Shown here: positions 43,909-49,828 of the stretch, piece after piece
Numbering within the stretch: the first letter of the stretch is position 1
How the letters are laid out: every line of letters starts with the position of its first letter
From: Mycobacterium palustre
GTDB lineage: Bacteria > Actinomycetota > Actinomycetes > Mycobacteriales > Mycobacteriaceae
DNA: 64,000 nucleotides
Assembly (NCBI RefSeq): GCF_002101785.1
Contig: NZ_LQPJ01000127.1
Location: 1-64,000, forward strand
Direction of reading: 5' to 3'
The notes under the pieces: generated by a model
Seen by the model: the letters and a program-made list of their open reading frames with translations, nothing else
Database searches by the model: none
Told to the model about the DNA's origin: nothing
Program-made: the position numbers and the translations under genes

Positions 43909-44406
43909 ATGAAATCTGTCATCACCGGTGTGGCGGCGCTTGCCGTCATCGGCGGCGGGGCCGCGGGGATCGCCGCCGTCGCGGCGCCCGTGGCCGAGGT
44001 GCAACTGGCCGGGGTCGGTGCCCCGTTGCCGCAGGACCCGCCGCCGGCGCCGGGATTGCCGACGCCCGAGCAGTTGTCGACCCTCTGCAACCAGGCCACC
44101 GATCCCGGTGTGTCGTACACGACCAAGAACAACCTGGTCGAAAACGGCATCACCCCGGACGAGGGCCACGTGGCCGACCACGACCTGCGAAAGGCCTACC
44201 GCAACGGCAACTTCCCGGAGACCTTCACGGTGACGAACATCGCGCCGGCCGGCCCGAACGCCGCCCAGGCCGACGTCGCCATCGCGGGGCCGAAGTTCGC
44301 GGGACCGGTCACCAAGCACCTCGCGTTCGTCAACCAGGGCGGCAACTGGGTGCTGCAGCACGATGCGGCCATCGCGCTGATCCAGGCGGCCACGGCCACG
44401 GGCTAA
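43909..44406 (+). CDS. Second CFP2-family secreted protein
   Basis: 165 residues, 17 bases after cfp2, with AAGGGGGA before the ATG. The signal peptide is VITGVAALAVIGGGAAGIAAV. The mature domain follows the same plan as the upstream protein (GAPLPQDPPPAPG, DPGVSYTTKNNLVENGI, FTVTNIAPAGPNAAQADV, HLAFVNQGGNWVLQHDAAIALIQAA) but has drifted, with Cys in LSTLCNQA. A tandem paralogue that arose by duplication; M. tuberculosis has one copy here as far as I recall. Confidence 0.82.
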   Translation: MKSVITGVAALAVIGGGAAGIAAVAAPVAEVQLAGVGAPLPQDPPPAPGLPTPEQLSTLCNQATDPGVSYTTKNNLVENGITPDEGHVADHDLRKAYRNGNFPETFTVTNIAPAGPNAAQADVAIAGPKFAGPVTKHLAFVNQGGNWVLQHDAAIALIQAATATG

Positions 44407-44419
44407 GCCCGATCGATGG

Positions 44420-44464
44420 GCGGCGACCCTCTTCGCCCGGCTCCGCCGCGCCCGCGGTCGCCGC
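44420..44464. terminator. Hairpin between convergent cfp2 paralogue and sigma factor gene
   Basis: GCGGCGACC (44420-44428) pairs perfectly with GGTCGCCGC (44456-44464) over nine bases; the 27-base loop is itself C- and G-rich. It fills nearly the whole space between the two convergent stop codons and could end both transcripts. Confidence 0.5.
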
Positions 44465-45336
44465 TAAACCGCGCTCAAGTCGATCCGGGCGATGCGCTCG
44501 GGGTCGGCGAGCACGTCGATCGCCGCCACCCGCGCGGCGCGCACCACGAATCCCATGATGGCGCTCGCCCGCCCGTCGACGAAGATGACGGCGCCGGCGG
44601 CGCCGTTGACCGTGGCGGGGCGCACCTCGCGCCCGGGGCCGGCGTAGCTGCGCGCCAGCCGGGCCACGTTGGCCGCGCCCTCGGCGCGGAACGGGGGCGC
44701 GCCCGCGCCGAGGTCGCCGCGCAACACCACGCCGGGGTCCAGCACCGACACCAGCCGGTCGAAGTCGCCGCTGCGCCCCGCCGCGAAAAACGCGTCGACG
44801 GCCTCGCGTTGGACGCCGATGTCGCCGTCGGGGGTGGGTTCGGCCTGCTCGATGCGCCGGCGGGCCCGGCTGGCCAGCTTGCGCGTCGCCTCCGGCGTCC
44901 GGTCGACGATGGGTGCGATCCGGTCGAACGGCACGGCGAACACGTCGTGCAGCACGAAGGCCAGTCGCTCCGCCGGCGGCAGGGTGTCCAGCACCACGAA
45001 CAGCGCCAGGCCCACCGCGTCGGCCAGCATCGCCCGGTGCTCGGGGTCGAATTCGCCTTCCGCGTCCACGATCGGATCCGGCAGCTGCGCCACGAGCTCC
45101 TCCCGTCCGCGGGCATGCCGGTCGCGCAGCGCGTTCAGGCAGATGCGGGCCACCGCGGTGGTCAGCCAGGCGTCGACGTTGGCGATCTCGGCGTCGGTGC
45201 GGCTCAGCCGAATCCACGCCTCCTGCACCGCGTCCTCGGCGTCGTCGACCGAGCCGAGCATGCGGTAGGCGATCGCGCCCAGCCGCGGCCGCGCGGCCTC
45301 GAAGCGCGCGGCCAACGACGCACCGGGTGCGCTCAC
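44464..45336 (-). CDS. ECF41-type RNA polymerase sigma factor with SnoaL-like C-terminal domain
   Basis: 290 residues from GTG 45336. Sigma region 2 is AYRMLGSVDDAEDAVQEAWIRLSR. Region 4 is LDTLPPAERLAFVLHDVFAVPFDRIAPIVDRTPEATRKLASRARRRI. After a short linker a SnoaL/NTF2-like domain of about 110 residues follows (REAVDAFFAAGRSGDFDRLVSVLDPGVVLRGD to the end). Fusion of a SnoaL domain and linkage to a carboxymuconolactone decarboxylase gene define ECF41 sigma factors, in which the C-terminal domain tunes activity in place of an anti-sigma factor. The start overlaps the upstream gene stop by four bases. No counterpart lies here in M. tuberculosis. Confidence 0.88.
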   Translation of the reverse strand: MSAPGASLAARFEAARPRLGAIAYRMLGSVDDAEDAVQEAWIRLSRTDAEIANVDAWLTTAVARICLNALRDRHARGREELVAQLPDPIVDAEGEFDPEHRAMLADAVGLALFVVLDTLPPAERLAFVLHDVFAVPFDRIAPIVDRTPEATRKLASRARRRIEQAEPTPDGDIGVQREAVDAFFAAGRSGDFDRLVSVLDPGVVLRGDLGAGAPPFRAEGAANVARLARSYAGPGREVRPATVNGAAGAVIFVDGRASAIMGFVVRAARVAAIDVLADPERIARIDLSAV

Positions 45337-45929
45337 GCGCGGCCGGTCTCGGGCAGGGCGCACACCCGGTCGCCGGAAAAGCCGGACGACCCAATGCCGA
45401 GCGCGACGTTGAACCGCGCCCGCAGGTTGCCCAACGTGATGACGTGCGTGAGCCCGACGAGTTGCGGGGTGTCGAAGTGGGCGCGCAACGCGTTGAACAG
45501 TTGATCGCTCACCTGCACCGGGGTGCGGCTGATCGCCGTCGCGTAGTCGAGGATCAGCTTGTCGACATCGGAAAAGCATTGGGCGTTGCGGTAATCCGAC
45601 AGGGCGAGGAGCTCCTCGTCGGTGATTCCCCACTGGCGGGCGATCTGTGAACCCAGGTCGATGCAGTACTCGCAGCGCACCGTCGTCGCCGCCTTCAGCT
45701 CGGCCAGGGCGCGTACCCGGGGGCTGAGGATGTCCAGCTTCGATTCGGCCTGCTCCAGCTTTCCGTAGGCGCTGAGCAGCCGCGGGATGTGCGCATACAT
45801 GCGCAGCGGCTCGAGCATCCCGACGGTCTCTAGGCCGGTCATCTGCGCCAGTTTGCGCCTGGTGAAGAAAAAGGCGATCTTGGCGCCCAGGCCGGCGTCG
45901 CGGTCGGAGACTCCTTGAAGGCGTGCCAT
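45333..45929 (-). CDS. Carboxymuconolactone decarboxylase/AhpD-like protein paired with the ECF41 sigma factor
   Basis: 198 residues, all-helical AhpD/CMD fold. The redox motif C86-EY-C89 (TTVRCEYCIDLG) is present, but the His found three residues later in AhpD is replaced. A second conserved block is DKLILDYATAISRTP. The biochemical role is not known; proteins of this group are usual partners of ECF41 sigma factors and may report oxidative or electrophile stress. GAGGAGG lies before the ATG. A sequence close to the ECF41 promoter consensus stands 35 to 61 bases upstream, so the sigma factor probably drives this pair itself. Confidence 0.85.
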   Translation of the reverse strand: MARLQGVSDRDAGLGAKIAFFFTRRKLAQMTGLETVGMLEPLRMYAHIPRLLSAYGKLEQAESKLDILSPRVRALAELKAATTVRCEYCIDLGSQIARQWGITDEELLALSDYRNAQCFSDVDKLILDYATAISRTPVQVSDQLFNALRAHFDTPQLVGLTHVITLGNLRARFNVALGIGSSGFSGDRVCALPETGRA

Positions 45930-45963
45930 GGCGGTCCTCCTCGAACGTGGTCTTTGCTACGTC

Positions 45964-45990
45964 GACACCCGGCGACGCAGAAACGTGACC
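45964..45990 (-). promoter_or_regulatory. Candidate ECF41 autoregulatory promoter
   Basis: On the minus strand GGTCACG, 16 bases, then TGTC. The ECF41 consensus as I recall it is TGTCACA, 16 bases, CGTC, giving 5/7 and 3/4 matches with exact spacing. It lies between the Rv2375-like gene and the CMD gene it would drive. Confidence 0.5.
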
Positions 45991-46003
45991 GCACCCAGGA
46001 AAG

Positions 46004-46318
46004 CTACGTCGGCTGCCGCAGCGGCGTGTCCATGTCGAACACCCGGGCGTGCAGCACGGTGCGGTTCCGCAGCGCGGCCCGCACGGCGCGGTGCAGCCCG
46101 TCCTCGAGGTATGTGATGCCCCTCCACCGCACCGCGTGCGGGAAGAGGTCGCCGTAGAAGGTCGAGTCCTCCGAGAGCAGGCGGTCCAGCGCGAGCACCG
46201 TCGTCGTCGTGACCAATTCGTCGAGCCGGATCTGCTGCGGCGGTATCTGGGACCAATCCCTGTAGGACAGCCCGTGATCGGGGTACGGCTTGCCCTCGCG
46301 CACGCCCTTGAAAATCAT
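46004..46318 (-). CDS. Rv2375-like conserved protein
   Basis: 104 residues from the ATG at 46318, the length of M. tuberculosis Rv2375 (105 aa) within a residue. The protein is soluble and begins MIFKGVREGKPYPDHGLSYRDWSQIPPQQIRLDELVTTT, where RLDELVTTTTVLALDRLLSED and YGDLFPHAVRWRGITYLEDGLHRAVRAAL are the best-defined helical stretches. No enzyme motif is recognised. It is divergent from hrcA across 154 bases. It may be an actinobacterial partner of the hrcA-dnaJ2 unit by position, but nothing in the sequence proves this. Confidence 0.8.
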   Translation of the reverse strand: MIFKGVREGKPYPDHGLSYRDWSQIPPQQIRLDELVTTTTVLALDRLLSEDSTFYGDLFPHAVRWRGITYLEDGLHRAVRAALRNRTVLHARVFDMDTPLRQPT

Positions 46319-46472
46319 GGGCGCAGCCCCCGCGAGGCGTCGCCTGGGCCCGATGGACACATGAGGGACAGATTAGTCGGGAACTTGCCGAAGGTCCCCG
46401 CCGGACGCCCGTGAAATGGCAGTTCGCCCCGCGTGAGACCGTAAACTGGACGCGATCAAGGAGGTGGGTGCG

Positions 46473-47516
46473 ATGGGAAGCGCCGACGAGCGCCGTTTCG
46501 AGGTGCTGCGAGCCATCGTCGCCGACTTCGTCGCCACCAAGGAACCCATCGGTTCGAAGACCTTGGTGGAGCGTCACAACCTGGGCGTGTCGTCGGCGAC
46601 CGTGCGCAACGACATGGCGGTGCTGGAGGCTGAGGGCTATATCGCCCAGCCGCACACCAGCTCCGGGCGGGTGCCCACCGAAAAGGGCTACCGCGAATTC
46701 GTCGACCGCCTCGAGGACGTCAAGCCGCTGTCGTCGGCCGAGCGGCGCGCTATCCAAAGCTTCCTGGAGTCCGGCGTCGACCTCGACGACGTGCTGCGCC
46801 GGGCGGTGCGGCTGCTGGCCCAGCTGACCCGCCAGGTCGCGGTGGTGCAGTACCCGACGCTGTCGACGTCGACGGTTCGCCACCTGGAAGTGATCTCGCT
46901 GACGCCGGCCCGGCTGCTGATGGTGGTCATCACCGACACCGGCCGGGTGGACCAGCGCATCGTCGAACTCGGCGACGTCATCGACGACCATCAGCTTGCC
47001 CAGCTGCGCGAGATCCTGGGCCAGGCGCTGGTGGGCAAGAAGCTTTCGGCGGCGTCCACCGCGGTCGCGGACCTGGCCGGCGAACTCGACGGCCGCAGCG
47101 GGCTGGCCAACAGCCTCAGCGACGCCGTGGGGCGCTCGGCCACGGTGTTGCTGGAGTCGCTGGTCGAGCACACCGAAGAGCGGCTGCTGATGGGCGGCAC
47201 GGCCAACCTGACCCGCAACGCCGCGGATTTCGGGGGCTCGCTGCGGTCCATCCTGGAGGCCCTCGAGGAGCAGGTGGTGGTCCTGCGGTTGTTGGCGGCG
47301 CAGCAGGAGGCCGGCAAGGTGACCGTCCGCATCGGCCACGAGACGGCCGTCGAGCAGATGGCGGGCACCTCGGTGGTGTCCACCTCCTACGGCACCTCGG
47401 ATACCGTGTACGGCGGCATGGGCGTCCTCGGGCCCACCCGGATGGACTATCCGGGAACTATTGCCAGCGTCGCCGCGGTTGCTCTCTATATCGGCGAAGT
47501 GTTGGGTGCTCGATGA
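46473..47516 (+). CDS. hrcA: Heat-inducible transcription repressor HrcA
   Basis: A 347-residue repressor of class I heat-shock genes, binding CIRCE operators upstream of groEL-type genes. The winged-helix DNA-binding domain is at the N-terminus (RRFEVLRAIVADFVATKEPIGSKTLVERHNLGVSSATVRNDMAVLE in outline). GAF-like and dimerisation regions follow, ending TIASVAAVALYIGEVLGAR. A perfect ribosome-binding site AAGGAGGT (46458-46465) stands seven bases before ATG 46473, which decides the start over the in-frame codon three codons earlier. A TAAACT -10-like box is at 46442-46447. No CIRCE element was seen upstream, so self-repression is not evident. Confidence 0.95.
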   Translation: MGSADERRFEVLRAIVADFVATKEPIGSKTLVERHNLGVSSATVRNDMAVLEAEGYIAQPHTSSGRVPTEKGYREFVDRLEDVKPLSSAERRAIQSFLESGVDLDDVLRRAVRLLAQLTRQVAVVQYPTLSTSTVRHLEVISLTPARLLMVVITDTGRVDQRIVELGDVIDDHQLAQLREILGQALVGKKLSAASTAVADLAGELDGRSGLANSLSDAVGRSATVLLESLVEHTEERLLMGGTANLTRNAADFGGSLRSILEALEEQVVVLRLLAAQQEAGKVTVRIGHETAVEQMAGTSVVSTSYGTSDTVYGGMGVLGPTRMDYPGTIASVAAVALYIGEVLGAR

Positions 47517-47584
47517 ACGCGCACCCTGCGGAGGCCTCTGCGGAGGCCTCCGCAAACGGCTCTGAAGAGGCTGAAGAGGCTTAG
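47513..47584 (+). CDS. Possible 23-residue acidic peptide between hrcA and dnaJ2
   Basis: A frame whose ATG overlaps the hrcA stop (ATGA) and which ends 11 bases before the dnaJ2 start. It is made of Ala, Glu and Ser only with few exceptions (EASAEASANGSEEAEEA), encoded by two short direct repeats, GCGGAGGCCTC and GAAGAGGCT, each twice. It may serve translational coupling, or be a by-product of the repeats. Confidence 0.25.
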   Translation: MNAHPAEASAEASANGSEEAEEA

Positions 47585-47595
47585 AAAGGTCAGGC

Positions 47596-48741
47596 GTGGC
47601 ACGCGACTACTACGGGCTGCTCGGGGTGAGCAGGAACGCCAGCGATGCGGAGATCAAGCGCGCTTACCGCAGGCTGGCGCGCGAGTTGCATCCCGACGTC
47701 AACCCGGACGAGGCCGCGCAGGCGAAGTTCAAGGAGATCAGCGCCGCCTACGAGGTGCTGAGCGATCCGGAGAAACGCAGGATCGTCGACCTGGGCGGGG
47801 ACCCTTTGGAAAGCGCCGCCGCGTCGGCCGGCGGCTTCGGTGGATTCGGCGGCCTGGGCGACGTGTTCGAGGCGTTTTTCGGCGGCGGCTTCGGCGGCGC
47901 GTCCGCCTCCCGCGGCCCGACCGGCCGGGTGCGGCCGGGGTCGGACTCGCTGCTGCGGATGCGGCTGGATCTCGAAGAGTGCGCGACCGGCGTGACCAAG
48001 CAGGTCACCGTCGACACCGCGGTGCTGTGCGACCGCTGCCAGGGCAAGGGCACCAACGGGGATTCCGTGCCGGTCCCGTGCGACACCTGCGGGGGTCGCG
48101 GCGAGGTCCAGACGGTGCAGCGGTCCCTGCTGGGCCAGATGGTGACGTCGCGGCCCTGCCCCACCTGCCGCGGCGTCGGCGTGGTCATCCCCGACCCGTG
48201 TCACCAGTGCATGGGCGACGGCCGGGTGCGGGCCCGCCGGGAGATCAGCGTCAAGATCCCCGCCGGCGTCGGCGACGGCATGCGCGTCCGGCTCGCCGCC
48301 CAGGGCGAGGTCGGCCCCGGCGGTGGTCCCGCCGGTGACCTGTACGTCGAGGTCCACGAGCAGCCCCACGACATCTTCGTGCGCGAGGGCGACGACTTGC
48401 ACTGCACGGTGTCGGTGCCGATGGTCGACGCGGCGCTCGGCGCCACCGTCACCATCGACGCCATCTTGGACGGCAAGAGCGAGATCACCATCCCGCCGGG
48501 CACCCAGCCGGGCACGGTCATCACGCTGCGCGGCCACGGCATGCCGCACCTGCGGTCGGGGGTGCGCGGCGACCTGCACGTCCACGTCGAGGTGGTGGTG
48601 CCCACCCGGCTGGACCACCACGACGCCGAACTGCTGCGCGAGCTGAAAAACCGCCGCAGCCGAGACGTCGCCGAGGTGCGCTCCACACACTCCGGGGGCG
48701 GGCTGTTCAGCAGGCTGCGTGAGACGTTCACCGGCCGCTAG
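47596..48741 (+). CDS. dnaJ2: Co-chaperone DnaJ2
   Basis: A 381-residue type I Hsp40 that delivers unfolded clients to DnaK and stimulates its ATPase. The J domain carries HPD at 32-34. A Gly/Phe-rich linker follows (GGFGGFGGLGDVFEAFFGGGF). The zinc-finger domain has four repeats, CDRCQGKG, CDTCGGRG, CPTCRGVG and CHQCMGDG. The C-terminal beta domains bind clients. This is the HrcA-linked DnaJ; actinobacteria usually have a second DnaJ beside dnaK. The GTG start has GAAAGG upstream. Likely one operon with hrcA and rsmE. Confidence 0.95.
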   Translation: MARDYYGLLGVSRNASDAEIKRAYRRLARELHPDVNPDEAAQAKFKEISAAYEVLSDPEKRRIVDLGGDPLESAAASAGGFGGFGGLGDVFEAFFGGGFGGASASRGPTGRVRPGSDSLLRMRLDLEECATGVTKQVTVDTAVLCDRCQGKGTNGDSVPVPCDTCGGRGEVQTVQRSLLGQMVTSRPCPTCRGVGVVIPDPCHQCMGDGRVRARREISVKIPAGVGDGMRVRLAAQGEVGPGGGPAGDLYVEVHEQPHDIFVREGDDLHCTVSVPMVDAALGATVTIDAILDGKSEITIPPGTQPGTVITLRGHGMPHLRSGVRGDLHVHVEVVVPTRLDHHDAELLRELKNRRSRDVAEVRSTHSGGGLFSRLRETFTGR

Positions 48742-48760
48742 ATTTCAGGTGCCGCTGTAG

Positions 48761-49531
48761 ATGGTGGCGACGCTGTTCTATGTCGACGCACTGCCCGACA
48801 CCGGCGGCTTGGCCGTCGTCGACGGCGACGAGGGCTTTCACGCCGCCACCGTGCGGCGCATCCGTCCCGGGGAGGAACTGGTGCTCGGCGACGGCGGCGG
48901 CGGCCTGGCCCGCTGCCGGGTCGAGCACGCCGGGCGCGACGGCCTGCGGGCCCGCGTGCTGAAACGCTGGGGCGTCGCGCCGGGGCGCCCGGCGGTCACG
49001 GTCGTGCAGGCACTGCCCAAGTCCGACCGTTCCGAGCTGGCCATCGAATTGGCGACCGAAGCCGGCGCCGACGCGTTCCTGGCCTGGCGGGCGGCCCGGT
49101 GCGTCGCCACCTGGGAGGGGCCCCGGGTCGACAAGGGCCTGCGCCGGTGGCGTGCCGTCGCCCGCTCGGCGGCCCGCCAGTCGCGCCGGGCGCACATCCC
49201 CGCGGTGGGCGGCGTGCTGTCCACCGTCGAGCTGATCGGGCGCGTCGGCGAGGAGACGGCGGCCGGATCGGCCGTGCTGGTCTTGCACGAGTCGGCCACC
49301 GACCGGCTCGCCGATACCCATGTCGCCCAAGCGGATTCGGTGTGGCTCGTGGTCGGCCCCGAAGGCGGCGTCGCGCCGGAGGAGATCGCCGCGCTGACCG
49401 ACGCGGGCGCGGTCGCGGTGCGCCTCGGTCCCCAGGTGCTGCGGACGTCGACGGCCGCCGCGGTGGCGCTGGGCGCGCTGGGCGTGCTCACCCCGCGCTG
49501 GGATGGCGCCGGTCCGGACGGCGGCGACTGA
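48761..49531 (+). CDS. rsmE: 16S rRNA (uracil-1498-N3)-methyltransferase RsmE
   Basis: A 256-residue SPOUT methyltransferase that modifies U1498 of 16S rRNA. An N-terminal PUA-like domain (FHAATVRRIRPGEELVLGDGGGG) precedes the knotted SAM-binding domain. Motifs are VQALPKSDRSELAIELATEAGADAF, RWRAVARSAARQSRRAHIP, LVVGPEGGVAPEEIAAL and RLGPQVLRTSTAAAVALGAL. The M. tuberculosis counterpart Rv2372c is about 262 aa. It follows dnaJ2 by 19 bases. Confidence 0.93.
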   Translation: MVATLFYVDALPDTGGLAVVDGDEGFHAATVRRIRPGEELVLGDGGGGLARCRVEHAGRDGLRARVLKRWGVAPGRPAVTVVQALPKSDRSELAIELATEAGADAFLAWRAARCVATWEGPRVDKGLRRWRAVARSAARQSRRAHIPAVGGVLSTVELIGRVGEETAAGSAVLVLHESATDRLADTHVAQADSVWLVVGPEGGVAPEEIAALTDAGAVAVRLGPQVLRTSTAAAVALGALGVLTPRWDGAGPDGGD

Positions 49532-49740
49532 CGCGCGCGCGGCTTTCCGGCGCCGTCGAGGCCGGCCGCATCCCGCAGCCGATCGAGGCCACCGCCCTGA
49601 CCATGCTTGGCGCGGTGCGCGAGGCCACCCGCTACGTCGCGCGGGCGGAAGATCACGGCACGGCACGCCGGGAAGCCGGCGCCGTCACCGACCGGCTGAT
49701 CCGGGCCCTGACCCGCAAGCGACGGCGGCGAGGAGGCTGA
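49528..49740 (+). CDS. Possible small gene or remnant between rsmE and phoH
   Basis: A 70-codon frame with normal third-position G/C bias, ending in a very basic tail (LIRALTRKRRRRGG). Segments AGRIPQPIEATALTMLGAVREA and ATRYVARAEDHGTARREA look like ordinary helices. There is no ATG or GTG at the right place: it would begin at CTG 49528, overlapping the rsmE stop, or only at ATG 49603 (45 residues). In M. tuberculosis this interval holds Rv2370c/Rv2369c and a PE_PGRS gene. I do not recognise the product; it may be what is left of one of these. Confidence 0.35.
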   Translation: MTRARLSGAVEAGRIPQPIEATALTMLGAVREATRYVARAEDHGTARREAGAVTDRLIRALTRKRRRRGG

Positions 49741-49828
49741 CCAACCGGGGCCCCCGGCGTAGACTGAGACGGCTTAGCGAACCCCGACAAGCCCCTGACA
49801 AAACGAGGAAGCAGGTATCGGAAACCAC

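Noticed and set aside
46319..46472. CIRCE operator upstream of hrcA
   Set aside because: No TTAGCACTC...GAGTGCTAA inverted repeat could be found in the interval.
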